A stretch of DNA of 64,000 nucleotides, taken from contig NZ_CP092827.1 of the NCBI RefSeq assembly GCF_022533585.1, positions 4,256,001 to 4,320,000 of the forward strand. Reading direction: 5' to 3'. The position numbers and the translations under genes were made by a program. The stretch is from Pseudomonas sp. LS.1a. GTDB lineage: Bacteria > Pseudomonadota > Gammaproteobacteria > Pseudomonadales > Pseudomonadaceae. The notes below the pieces were generated by a model that was given only the letters and a program-made list of their open reading frames with translations, made no database searches and was not told the origin of the DNA. This document shows, in pieces, positions 52,701-60,381 of this stretch; the first letter of the stretch is position 1; every line of letters begins with the position of its first letter.

Positions 52701-55700
52701 GTGGTCCTGGCCGCTGAGGTCTTCGAAAGCGATCGGGACCGTGGCCGCCGGCAAGATGCGCTGCCAGGGCAGGCCGTCGGCCTCGACGAACACTGTGCGC
52801 AACGATTCATGGCGGGCCACCAAGGCATCCAGTGCGGCCTGCACGGCGGCGCGGTCGAGGTGGCCCTGCATGCGCACGGCCATCGGCGTGTTGTAGGCCA
52901 GGCTTTCGGGGTTGAGCTTCCAGAACAGCCACTGGCGGTTTTGCGAACGGGACACCGGCAGGGGTTGCTGGCGGTCGAGGATTTCGATGTCCAGGCCCGC
53001 GCCCTGCTCGCCTTCGGCCACAGCCTGGGCAAAGGCCTGCAGGTCGACGGTGTCGAACAGGGTGCGCAGCGGGATATCCACGCCCAGTTGCTTGCGTATC
53101 CGCGATACCGCCTGGGTGGCCAGCAGCGAATGGCCGCCAAGGGCAAAGAAGTTGTCGCTCAGGCCTACCTGCGGTACTTGCAGGACTTGCGCCCAGATCT
53201 GCGCCAATTGCGTTTGCAGCGGGGTCTGCGGCGCCTGGTAGGCCACCTGGGTGGCGACGGGCTCCGGCAGCGCCTTGACATCGATCTTGCCGTTGACCGT
53301 GACCGGCAGGTGCTCCAGCACCATCAGGTGGGTCGGCACCATATGCTCGGGCAGCAGGCTTTTGAGGCTGGCGCGGATCGATTCCTGCCAGGCCAGGCTG
53401 TCGGCCGGCATCTGGCTGGGCACCAGCCAGGCAGCCAGTTGCAGTTGCGGCGCCTGGCCATGCACGCGAACCAGGGCATTGGCAACGCCATCCAGGGCAC
53501 GCAGCCGGTTTTCGATTTCGGCCAGTTCCACGCGATAGCCACGGATCTTCACCAGGCCATCCATGCGCCCGGCAAACTGCAGGTCGCTGCCTTGGCGTAC
53601 CCAGTCACCGCTGCGGTACAGGCGTTGGCCGTGGCTGCCGCTAGGGTCGGGGACGAAGCGCTCGGCGGTGAGTGCCGGACGGTTCAGGTAGCCACGGGCC
53701 AGGCCGGCGCCGCCGATATACAGCTCACCCTTGGCCTTGGTCGGCAGGGCTTGCAGGCAGTGGTCGAGCACCGCGACGCGGGTGTTGGCCAGCGGCTGGC
53801 CGAGGCTGGCCTGCTCGTTCAGCTCGGCGACCAGCACACCGACGGTGGTCTCGGTCGGGCCGTAATGGTTGAACACCTTGAGCGCCGGGGCCAGGTTGCG
53901 GACCTTGCCCAGCAGGCTCGGGCTGATGGCCTCGCCGCCGAGCACCAGGCACTGCGCCGGCAGCGCCGAGCGGCCTGCCACCAACATGGCCTCCAGGTGC
54001 GACGGTACGATCTTCAGCGCGTCTACCTGGTGCTCGGCCAGGTAGGCGGCGAAGCCTTCGGCATCCAGCACCTGCTCGCGTAACAGCAAATGCAGGGTGT
54101 GGCCGCCGCACAGGGCGCCGAACAGCATGGTGTGGCCAAGGTCGGCAGCCGGGGTCGAGACCTGGGCCATGCTGCGGATACGCTCGACCGGCAAACGCGC
54201 GCTGACGCCTTCGACGTAGTTGGCCAGGGCGCCGTGGCTGATCGCCACGCCCTTGGGCTGGCCGGTGGTGCCGGAGGTGTAGATCACGTAGGCCAGGTTG
54301 GCCGGTGCCGGGACGATGCGGGCGGCGCGGCCATTGCCGGTTTGCGTCCAGTCCAGACGCTGCACGCTCTCGGGCAGTTCGGCCTGCCAGTCATCAGGCG
54401 CCAGCAGCAGGCGCGCGCCGCTGTCGGCAAGCATGTAGGCCAGGCGTTCGGCCGGCTGCTCGGGCTCCAGTGGCAGGTAGGCGCCACCGGCCTTGAGCAC
54501 GCCGAGGATACTGGCGAGCATGCCGACACTGCGGTTGGCCAGCACGCCGACCAGTGTGTCCGGCCCTGCTCCGGCTTCCACCAGCCGACCTGCAATGGCC
54601 TCGGCGCGGGCATCGAGCTCGGCGAAGCTGGCCTGCGCGCCCGCAGCCATCACCGCCGTGCGCTCGGGGTGGCGCTTGGCGGCGGCGGCAAAGCGCTGGT
54701 GGACCAGCAGCGTTGCGTCAGCCTGCGCAGGCGCGCCAATGGCAGTAGCCAGGCCTGGTAATGGCAGCTCGCCGACTGCGCCACCCGCCTCGTCGGCCAA
54801 CGCCTGCACCAGGGCCAGCCACTGCTCGCCAAGGGCTTCGACGGTGGCCGCATCGAACACGTCGGTCGCATAGGTGAACGCTGCGTGCAGCTGCCCCGCT
54901 CGCTCATGGGTATCCAGCGCCAGGTCGAAGCGGGCGCTGTGCTTTGCCAGCACGACCGGCGCCAGGCTCAGGCCGGAGCGGGTCTCGATGGCCTGCACAT
55001 CCGCCACCTGCGCCTGGTGGTTGAACAGCACGCGGAACAGCGGGCTTTCGCTGCTGCGCGGCAGGTCCAGGGCTTCGACCAGTTGTTCGAACGGCAGGTC
55101 CTGATGGCTTTGCGCGCCCACGGCGGTTTCGCGCACGCGCTGCAACAGACCGGCGATGTCCAGCAAAGGGTCGATTTCGGTGTGCAGTACCTGGGTATTG
55201 ATGAAGCAGCCGATCAGCCCTTGGCTTTCGGCGCGGTTACGGTTGGCGATAGGCACGCCGACGCGGATCGCCGACTGGCCACTGTAGCGTTGCAGCAGCA
55301 GCTTGAAGGCGGCCAGCAGGACCATGAACAGGGTGACGTTATGCTTGCGTGCCAGGCCGCGCAGGCGTTCGGCGACATCGGCGGCGATGGGGAACTCGTA
55401 GCGCGCGCCGCGATAGCTGGGGCGGCCCTGGCGGTTGCGGTCCAGTGGCAGCGCCAGCGGTGAATGGTCGTCGCCCAGGCGCGCCTGCCAGTAGGCCAGC
55501 TGGCGCTCCTGCTCACCGGCCTGGAGCCAGCTGCGCTGCCACAGGGCGTAGTCGCGGTACTGGATCGGCAGCGGTTCCAGGCGGGCTTCGCTGCCGGCCA
55601 CGGCGGCGTCGTACAGGTGCAGGAATTCGTCGATCAGCACGTTCATCGACCAGCCGTCGGCGACGATGTGGTGCAGGGTCAGCAGCAGAATGTGCTCCTG

Positions 55701-56219
55701 TGCCGCCAGTTGCAGCAGGCGTACACGCAGCAGCGGGCCGCTGGCCAGGTCGAAGGGGGCCAGGGCTTCGGCTTCGGCGATGGTTTCGATGGCGGCCTGA
55801 CGGGCCACCTCGTCCAGGCCGGCCAGGGCATCCTGGTGCAGCTGCAACGGGGCGGCGCTGGCATCGACCTGCTGGCGCACGTCATCGCCGTCGGCGACAA
55901 AGCGGGTGCGCAGGGTTTCGTGGCGGGCCACCAGGGCATCGAAGGCATGCTGCAGGGCAGCCAGGTCCAGCGGGCCATTCAGGCGCACGGCCATGGGCAG
56001 GTTGTACGCCGCACCTTGTGGGTCGAGCTGCCAGAGGAACCACATGCGCCGCTGGGCGTACGACAGCTGGTCACGCTCGGCCACCTCCACCCCGGGCGCG
56101 ATCGGCAGCACGGAAAAATCCATGCCCTCGCCCTGCAGCGCCTTGAGGAACAGGCGGCGCTTGTCGGGGCTGAGTTCGATGAAGCGGCGGGCGAGCTTGA
56201 GGGTTTGGTCGGCATTCAT
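49752..56219 (-). CDS. Pyoverdine side-chain NRPS A: C-A(Asp)-T-C-A(Lys)-T
   Basis: First gene of the NRPS operon, 2155 residues. Module 1: C (HHIVADGWS near 186), A (A3 motif YTSGTTGQPKG near 645, hand-read code DLTKVGHVGK, Asp), T (LGGHSL near 1028). Module 2: C (HHIVSDGWS near 1218), A (code DGEDHGTVVK, Lys), T (LGGHSL near 2093). There is no E domain, so both residues should be L. It starts with a C domain and therefore must receive an upstream chain, expected to be the acyl-Glu-Tyr-Dab chromophore precursor from PvdL, which is not in the window. The ATG at 56219 is chosen over upstream in-frame codons because an excellent iron-starvation box ends at 56258, only 39 bases upstream. Confidence 0.92.
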   Translation of the reverse strand: MNADQTLKLARRFIELSPDKRRLFLKALQGEGMDFSVLPIAPGVEVAERDQLSYAQRRMWFLWQLDPQGAAYNLPMAVRLNGPLDLAALQHAFDALVARHETLRTRFVADGDDVRQQVDASAAPLQLHQDALAGLDEVARQAAIETIAEAEALAPFDLASGPLLRVRLLQLAAQEHILLLTLHHIVADGWSMNVLIDEFLHLYDAAVAGSEARLEPLPIQYRDYALWQRSWLQAGEQERQLAYWQARLGDDHSPLALPLDRNRQGRPSYRGARYEFPIAADVAERLRGLARKHNVTLFMVLLAAFKLLLQRYSGQSAIRVGVPIANRNRAESQGLIGCFINTQVLHTEIDPLLDIAGLLQRVRETAVGAQSHQDLPFEQLVEALDLPRSSESPLFRVLFNHQAQVADVQAIETRSGLSLAPVVLAKHSARFDLALDTHERAGQLHAAFTYATDVFDAATVEALGEQWLALVQALADEAGGAVGELPLPGLATAIGAPAQADATLLVHQRFAAAAKRHPERTAVMAAGAQASFAELDARAEAIAGRLVEAGAGPDTLVGVLANRSVGMLASILGVLKAGGAYLPLEPEQPAERLAYMLADSGARLLLAPDDWQAELPESVQRLDWTQTGNGRAARIVPAPANLAYVIYTSGTTGQPKGVAISHGALANYVEGVSARLPVERIRSMAQVSTPAADLGHTMLFGALCGGHTLHLLLREQVLDAEGFAAYLAEHQVDALKIVPSHLEAMLVAGRSALPAQCLVLGGEAISPSLLGKVRNLAPALKVFNHYGPTETTVGVLVAELNEQASLGQPLANTRVAVLDHCLQALPTKAKGELYIGGAGLARGYLNRPALTAERFVPDPSGSHGQRLYRSGDWVRQGSDLQFAGRMDGLVKIRGYRVELAEIENRLRALDGVANALVRVHGQAPQLQLAAWLVPSQMPADSLAWQESIRASLKSLLPEHMVPTHLMVLEHLPVTVNGKIDVKALPEPVATQVAYQAPQTPLQTQLAQIWAQVLQVPQVGLSDNFFALGGHSLLATQAVSRIRKQLGVDIPLRTLFDTVDLQAFAQAVAEGEQGAGLDIEILDRQQPLPVSRSQNRQWLFWKLNPESLAYNTPMAVRMQGHLDRAAVQAALDALVARHESLRTVFVEADGLPWQRILPAATVPIAFEDLSGQDHAAQMRKLEAEAFVPFDLERGPLLRARLFKVHAQEHLLSLTLHHIVSDGWSMSLLVREFAAAYNAAATGQAQTLEPLPVQYADFAAWQRKWLAEGQMQAQIGYWKARLEDDFEVLELPADRIRPQVKSYQGSRFDVRLPQALTERLRALAVASNTTLFHVFLAAYAIVLSRYSRKGTLNIGVPVTNRNRLELEGLIGFFINVVVARISVDGSQPFPQLLAAIKETTLQAQANKDVPFLEVAEALYPERDQGVNPFFQVLYNHLRDLGEQVSSDALHGLQVKEVDLQEPGAQYDISLNTLERSDGVTASFNYSTDLFDAARIERMAGHWQALLQAICAEPQRCIAELDFLGSVERQQLTYGWNPAPLAGSGLCAHQLLERQARERPDALALIFDDQQMTYAELDRSSNQLAHRLRALGVGPDCLVGVAVERGLGMALALVAIHKAGGAYVPLDPDYPQERLAYMVEDSNIGLLLADAPSRERLQAGKQLPCVVLEPGTEWLHAWPAEPLANLAAPHNLAYVIYTSGSTGMPKGVAIDHQALSVFCQVAGDYSRLSPDDRVLQFATVSFDGFIEQFFPPLAQGACVVLRDLRLWDTAILLDEINRHGVTVADLPAAYWRLLALERRAPEAYSRLKQIHVGGEAVPEDALRAWLADGPPAVRLLNTYGPTEATVVATTYDCSQMTVEQVSQGGVPIGRALPGRTLHALDDGLAPTPVGVPGELFIGGAGCLARGYHQRPSLTAERFIPDPFDPVGGGRLYRTGDLGCYDENGQLAYRGRVDHQVKVRGFRIELGEIEQYLRAHPDVREATVLAIDLPSGKQLCAYAVPAEGYRGDLRLALKQYLKARLPDYMIPAYLVTLPSMPLTPSGKLDRKALPLPDPNQPQHDYQAPQTERQQQLASIWAQLLNVARVGLNDNFFELGGHSLLAAQAVSRINVELGLDIPLRLIFSHPELRAFAQALDEQGLSLSDDGLSDIEQMMNAFTEA

Positions 56220-56257
56220 GTCGAGCGGTGTCCTGGCAGTCGAGCGGTAACTGTCAG

Positions 56258-56281
56258 ACGAAGGTGTGGGGGGTTGATTTA
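56258..56281 (-). promoter_or_regulatory. PvdS/PfrI iron-starvation box driving the NRPS operon
   Basis: On the minus strand TAAAT (56281-56277), 16 bases, then CGT (56260-56258): an exact match to the TAAAT-N16-CGT promoter recognised by PvdS-type sigma factors. It sits 39 bases before the NRPS A ATG. Confidence 0.8.
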
Positions 56282-56297
56282 GGGGGGCAGCAGGTAG

Positions 56298-56570
56298 GCG
56301 GTGCCGAGCCACCAATGTGTGAGCACCATCGATCAGTGTAGGAGCGGGTTCACCCGCGAACGCGGTGGCGGCTGCGGCGGTGACTGGCCTGGGATATTGG
56401 CCAGCAGGCCCGGCCCTTTCGCGGGTAAACCCGCTCCTACAACGTGCTGTGCCGAACCACCGAGGTGTGTGTGCACCACCGATCAATGTAGGAGCGGGTT
56501 CACCGCGAATGCGGTGGCGGCTGCGGCGGTGGCCAATTCGATTTTCCTGCGGGAGCGACGGTTCGCCGCG
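56298..56570. repeat. Degenerate tandem REP cluster upstream of the NRPS promoter
   Basis: Two similar units of about 90 bases (56298-56388 and 56448-56535) share tgtaggagcgggttcaccgc-like REP sequence followed by gcggtggcggctgcggcggt, about 150 bases apart, with an oppositely oriented REP at 56415-56441 between them. A further degenerate copy lies near 56548-56572. Together with the iron-starvation box this fills the 493-base gap 56220-56712, whose last 110 bases are AT-rich and would hold the RHS gene promoter. Confidence 0.65.
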
Positions 56571-56712
56571 AAGATGCCAGGAACCGACTGGCACTTCCAA
56601 AACCATGTATTTTGACAAAGAATTTCTATTATCAAACTGACAGTAATGCCAGTTTAAAAACAGCCATACACATGCAAGAGTACCTGAACAACCCCTGACA
56701 GGAAGATCACCC

Positions 56713-57657
56713 ATGAACAACGGCTCAACAGAAAAACACTTTTTTTTCTACAATTCAGAACACATCTCAACTTTGACCACACCAACACAAAGTACACGGG
56801 TTCTTCGCCATCATTACCCCGCCGCAGAAATTATGCATACTGACGTGCAGACACAGAATACTTTGATCTCGACTGACAACCACTCCAGCACAACACGCGC
56901 AAGAAACGCAGACTTCGATGAGACCTTAACGTATTCCCCGTATGGAAACTCCCCTACCGGGAGCAACCCGACACTTCTAACAAACTTCAACGGCGAAATG
57001 AAATACTTTTCCAGCTTATATGCTTTAGGCCAAGGACGAAGATTTTACAGCACGGCATTTATGAGATTTCTCTCGCCTGACATCATGAGCCCTTTCATTC
57101 CTGGCAACCTAAACTCCTACTGCTATTGCAGCGGCGACCCTGTAAATTACTTTGATCCCAGTGGGTTTATGCGGGCTTCTTTCAAAACTCCGAACCCGAG
57201 CCCTGCTACAAAAAAAATAGTTAAGATACCTGCAGGCCCCCATTATCAGCATACATACGACGCCAGTGAAACTCCGGCATTCAAGCCAATGCATGGCAAG
57301 GCAACAAAGGGCGTGCTAAAAAACAACGCACACCCACAATCATCGCGCCCACCAGCACGATCGGCCCGCGACCTTGAAATTGACCGTTTGGTAGCGTTAG
57401 ATCCAGAAAGTTCAGAGTTGAGTGACGCAATTTACGCTCAGGAGCAAACAGTCGACAACTTTCGAGACCGCCTAGTAAAAGAGAAGCTCGACGAACTACA
57501 ATCCAAAAATTATACAATCGAAAAAAACATTCTTACCCGACTAATGACGGCCACTAACCGGGAAGTAATTGCAAACAAAGAAATCAGACAAGACAATGAT
57601 ACACGCGACCTTACCAAGCGAAAGTATCGATGGATAGGTTTCCCTGAAGAAAAATGA
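56713..57657 (+). CDS. Orphan RHS-repeat core protein with variable C-terminus
   Basis: A 314-residue protein whose middle (about 77-155) is the RHS/YD repeat-associated core: YSPYGNSPTGSNP, FNGEMKYFSSLYALGQGRRF, FMRFLSPDIMSPFIPG and YCYCSGDPVNYFDPSGF. In full RHS toxins this core closes the shell just before a C-terminal toxin. Here the long YD-repeat part is missing, and the tail (160-314) is charged, Lys/Glu-rich and unrecognised. Base composition is markedly AT-rich compared with the NRPS genes. AGGAAG lies nine bases before the ATG. Such short orphan RHS-core genes are frequent in Pseudomonas; whether this one is a toxin, a remnant or a recombination cassette cannot be told. No obvious immunity gene follows on the same strand. 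Confidence 0.8.
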   Translation: MNNGSTEKHFFFYNSEHISTLTTPTQSTRVLRHHYPAAEIMHTDVQTQNTLISTDNHSSTTRARNADFDETLTYSPYGNSPTGSNPTLLTNFNGEMKYFSSLYALGQGRRFYSTAFMRFLSPDIMSPFIPGNLNSYCYCSGDPVNYFDPSGFMRASFKTPNPSPATKKIVKIPAGPHYQHTYDASETPAFKPMHGKATKGVLKNNAHPQSSRPPARSARDLEIDRLVALDPESSELSDAIYAQEQTVDNFRDRLVKEKLDELQSKNYTIEKNILTRLMTATNREVIANKEIRQDNDTRDLTKRKYRWIGFPEEK

Positions 57658-57694
57658 GTATCACAGTCACGCCATCAATAACTTCAAGTTGGAC

Positions 57695-57764
57695 CCTAGG
57701 GATTCTCCAATCAAGTCAGCACAGGCCGTCTGACCTGTGCTGACTTGATTGGAGAATCCCTAGG
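57695..57764. terminator. Perfect 31-bp stem, 8-nt loop hairpin
   Basis: 57695-57725 and 57734-57764 are exact reverse complements (starting cctagggattctccaatcaa) around ccgtctga. It lies 37 bases after the RHS stop and 65 bases before the end of the convergent DUF3077-like gene, with a short AAATTTT run after the right arm. It may be a bidirectional terminator, though 31 perfect base pairs is longer than needed. Confidence 0.7.
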
Positions 57765-57829
57765 TCAAATTTTCAGCGGTATTTCTGGAACACCGCACTA
57801 GCTATAGGCTGGTACAGCCATAACAATGA

Positions 57830-58090
57830 TCAGCGCAGCAAACCCAACTCGGCATCATCCAGCAGCGCCTTGGCCATGGCTGCGAAGTAATGCGAAGCCC
57901 AGAGCATCTGCTGATCGCCGTCCATCAAACCGGTCAGTGACAAGTCGCGTGCATAGCCCATCAATTCCGAGGCTTGCTCCCGGGCGCTGCGGCAGGGGAT
58001 GCCCTCAGCGATACGGAACAGTGGATGGGTTTGGCCTTCGCCTTGGTAGAAGTAGGTGACACCGGGGGTGGTTTTGGTTTCGTCGGTCAT
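57830..58090 (-). CDS. DUF3077-like small protein
   Basis: An 86-residue protein that resembles the DUF3077/DUF6124 proteins of Pseudomonas: PLFRIAEGIPCRSAREQASELMGYARDL, then a hydrophilic turn and a C-terminal helix MLWASHYFAAMAKALLDDAE. Function is unknown. The ATG at 58090 has no clear ribosome site. The same frame stays open for 66 more codons upstream to a TTG at 58288 (containing LPGSSYAWFSTPCAAVTP), so either translation begins further upstream or the region is a structured leader. It is convergent with the RHS gene. Confidence 0.65.
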   Translation of the reverse strand: MTDETKTTPGVTYFYQGEGQTHPLFRIAEGIPCRSAREQASELMGYARDLSLTGLMDGDQQMLWASHYFAAMAKALLDDAELGLLR

Positions 58091-58439
58091 GGAATGGTCA
58101 TCATATGAGTTATGTGCCACCCGTCCGTTTCCACACATTGGGGTGACAGCTGCACACGGGGTGGAAAACCAGGCATATGATGAACCCGGTAGGCCCGAAA
58201 GCCTCCCGCGTACAGCTGTCGTGTCAACAATCATCATATGTCTTGCCAGGTTTCCACACCCGATCGCTGAACCGTCAGCGACAGGCAAAGCCTAGAGTGC
58301 GGGATTTGCAGGAACAATCAGACGCGTGTCGACAGAGGTTGTAGGGTATTTCGCAGGGGGTGGAGTTGCCAGTCCCGAGGCGTAGGAAGAGTCTGGGATT
58401 TTTGTAGGTTGCTGGGGGCATGTCTTGAGAATGCGTCAG

Positions 58440-58740
58440 GGCTGACAGGTGTTCGCCATGACAGGTTCAGCGCCTATGAGATCGAGCGCCGCCCGCGCGG
58501 CGCATCGCGAGCGAAGCTCGCTCCTACATTTGTTTCGGGCCAGTATTGCCTGTGCCAGCGCGCGCGGCCGCCTTGTTTGTCCCACACGATATCCAGTCGA
58601 ACGCCAAGGGGCCGCGCGCCAATGCCTCAGGAATAATTGGCCCGAAACAGATGTAGGAGCGAGCTTCGCTCGCGATGCGCCGCGCGGGCGGCGCTCGATC
58701 TCACAGGCGCCACACCTGCCAAGGCGAACACCTGTCAGCC
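58440..58740. repeat. Long inverted repeat, arms about 102 nt, 96-nt centre
   Basis: 58440-58541 and 58638-58740 are reverse complements with a few mismatches: the inner 72 nt differ at only two positions, and the outer 30 nt are weaker. The right arm reaches six bases into the end of the hydroxylase gene. Arms contain the gagatcgagcgccgcccgcg unit also seen in the hairpin at 13061-13106. It fills much of the 644-base gap 58091-58734; the remainder (58091-58439) is the DUF3077 leader region and otherwise shows nothing I can name. Confidence 0.75.
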
Positions 58741-59718
58741 CAACACCTCCCTATGCCCCTGCGCCATCGCCACCACCACCTTGCGCTTGCCGGTAAACGG
58801 CGACCGCGCATGCGCCGCGAGCATGTTATCCAGCATCAGCACATCGTTCTCCAGCCAAGGGAAGCTGATGGTGCATTCATCCAGCACCCCACGCACTTCA
58901 TCCAGCAGTGAATCCTCGATGGTCGTACCGTCGCCGTAATACACGTTACGCGGCAGGTCCTCTTCCTCGACGATGTCCATCAACGACTCGCGCACTTCTG
59001 GCTGCAGGTTCGACACATGGAACAGGTGCGCCTGGTTGAACCACACGTCCTCCCCGGTCACCGGGTGACGCGCCACCACCTGGCAGCGCTGACGGGTGCG
59101 CAATTCGCCGTCATCCTTCCAGATGCACTCGATGGCATGCGCCCGGCAATAGGCCTCGACCTGGCGCGGGTCTTCAGTGTTGAACACCTGCGACCATTCC
59201 ACATCAAGGCCGTTGCCGTAGTTGCGCACGTACATCAGCCCCTTCTCCACCAGCCGCTCACGAATACGCGCCGGCATGCTCCGGTACACCTCGCGGCTGT
59301 CGGCAATCGGCGTCTGGCCACCGGTCTCGGCGGGGATCACGCTGTAGAACCAGATCTTCATCGGCCATTCCAGGGTATAGGCCTGCTCGTTGTGCAGGGG
59401 GATGCTCTGGTGCGCCGGGTACTCGGTGGAGGTGTACACACCCTTGGTCACGTTGCTGCGCGGGGTGGAGCCAAACTCGTAGTTGAGCAGCGGGTGACCG
59501 AAAGAAGCGGCAAACTGGCGGAACGCTTCGGCACCACCCACCTCGAACCCGCGAAACAGGATGCCGCCGGCCTGCAGCAGGTGCTGGTCCACCAGCGGCT
59601 GCAACTCGGCAAAGGCTTCCAGCAGGTCGATACCCGGCTCCGACGCGCGTACCAGCAGCGGCAGGTTGCCGCGCGCGGCGTCCAGGGGTTCGATCGCAAA
59701 GCTCAGCAGTTCACTCAT
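58735..59718 (-). CDS. SyrP-like aspartate beta-hydroxylase (TauD/TfdA Fe(II)/2OG dioxygenase)
   Basis: A 327-residue non-heme iron, 2-oxoglutarate-dependent oxygenase of the TauD superfamily. The His-X-Glu part of the iron triad is in LHNEQAYTLEWP (near residue 109), the distal His in DNMLAAHARSPFTGKRKV (near 308) with the 2OG-binding Arg just after. The family includes SyrP, which hydroxylates Asp bound to an NRPS carrier. In this block it should make the beta-hydroxy-Asp iron ligand of the pyoverdine peptide. GAGGTGA lies six bases before the ATG and a TGAAT-N16-CGT box lies upstream, supporting co-regulation with the NRPS genes. Which of the two Asp modules it serves is not shown by the sequence. 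Confidence 0.85.
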   Translation of the reverse strand: MSELLSFAIEPLDAARGNLPLLVRASEPGIDLLEAFAELQPLVDQHLLQAGGILFRGFEVGGAEAFRQFAASFGHPLLNYEFGSTPRSNVTKGVYTSTEYPAHQSIPLHNEQAYTLEWPMKIWFYSVIPAETGGQTPIADSREVYRSMPARIRERLVEKGLMYVRNYGNGLDVEWSQVFNTEDPRQVEAYCRAHAIECIWKDDGELRTRQRCQVVARHPVTGEDVWFNQAHLFHVSNLQPEVRESLMDIVEEEDLPRNVYYGDGTTIEDSLLDEVRGVLDECTISFPWLENDVLMLDNMLAAHARSPFTGKRKVVVAMAQGHREVLG

Positions 59719-59793
59719 GTCCGGTCACCTCAAGCCAGGGCCGCATAGGCGGCGAAATCGGGATGTGCGCCATGTCGGCGCCTGACTAGATGA

Positions 59794-59817
59794 ACGAGCG
59801 GGCCATGGGGAAATTCA
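59794..59817 (-). promoter_or_regulatory. Candidate iron-starvation box for the hydroxylase
   Basis: Minus strand TGAAT (59817-59813), 16 bases, CGT (59796-59794), 76 bases before the hydroxylase ATG. One mismatch to the TAAAT consensus. It faces away from the azurin box, 20 bases apart. Confidence 0.6.
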
Positions 59818-59836
59818 CCAGGGCCACACACACAGG

Positions 59837-59860
59837 TAAAGCTGGCACGCGCCGGTTCGT
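59837..59860 (+). promoter_or_regulatory. Candidate iron-starvation box for azurin-pvdE
   Basis: TAAAG (59837-59841), 16 bases, CGT (59858-59860), 40 bases before the azurin ATG. One mismatch to the TAAAT consensus; spacing exact. No other promoter is evident before pvdE, only 32 bases after azurin. Confidence 0.65.
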
Positions 59861-59899
59861 CTGAACGATGTGCACCCGTTTATCGCCCAGGAACCGTAC

Positions 59900-60349
59900 A
59901 TGACTCGCCAGCTTCTGCTCCTCGCCCTGCTCGCCGCGGCCCCTGCCGCGTGGTCGGCAGAGCCATGCGCCGTGGAAATCCATGGCACCGACCAGATGAC
60001 CTTCGACAAGGCCGCCATCAGCGTGCCCAAGGCCTGCACCGCGTTCACCGTCACCCTCACCCACCCCGGCGCCATGCCGAAGAACGTGATGGGCCACAAC
60101 TGGGTGCTGAGCACCCAGGCCGACATGCAGGGCGTGCTCGACGACGGCCTGAAAGCCGGCGAAGCGCAGGACTACGTGAAGCCCGGCGACACCCGGGTCA
60201 TCGCCCACACCCGCCTGATCGGCGGCGGTGAAACAGACAGCGTCACCCTCGACACCCGGTCGCTCAAGGCCGGTACCGCCTACAGCTTCTACTGCTCGTT
60301 CCCGTTCCACAGCACCTTGATGAAGGGCACCCTGACCCTCGGCAGCTGA
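59900..60349 (+). CDS. azu: Azurin-family cupredoxin
   Basis: A 149-residue precursor with Sec signal ([20 protein letters not shown]) and an azurin domain of about 129 residues. All type-1 copper ligands are present: His in MGHNWVLS (mature 46), and Cys, His and Met in [13 protein letters not shown] (mature 112, 117, 121). The two cysteines of the usual disulfide (EPCAVEI and KACTAF) are also there. Azurins carry single electrons in the periplasm. AGGAA is six bases before the ATG at 59900. It stands between a candidate iron-starvation promoter and pvdE, so it should be made under iron limitation, which is unusual for azurin. It could accept electrons in periplasmic pyoverdine oxidation, but that is conjecture. 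Confidence 0.93.
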   Translation: MTRQLLLLALLAAAPAAWSAEPCAVEIHGTDQMTFDKAAISVPKACTAFTVTLTHPGAMPKNVMGHNWVLSTQADMQGVLDDGLKAGEAQDYVKPGDTRVIAHTRLIGGGETDSVTLDTRSLKAGTAYSFYCSFPFHSTLMKGTLTLGS

Positions 60350-60381
60350 CCCCGCCCACTTCACCAGCGAGATCACGCTTC

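Noticed and set aside
50505..54083. Open plus-strand frame of about 1190 codons opposite NRPS A
   Set aside because: It is antisense to highly conserved NRPS motifs, is rich in His/Gln/Arg/Leu as expected from the complement of GC-rich codons, and shows no family pattern. Similar long antisense frames elsewhere (for example 1833-4070 minus, 18281-19810 plus, 46127-47620 plus) were rejected for the same reason.
49752..56720. Longer NRPS A starting near 56720
   Set aside because: The extra 167 codons translate REP DNA, lie upstream of the iron-starvation box and overlap the divergent RHS gene start. ATG at 56219 is the family-like N-terminus.
56713..58090. RHS toxin-immunity pair (RHS gene plus DUF3077-like gene)
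   Set aside because: The two genes are convergent and separated by a strong hairpin, and DUF3077-like proteins occur widely without RHS. Immunity genes normally follow on the same strand.
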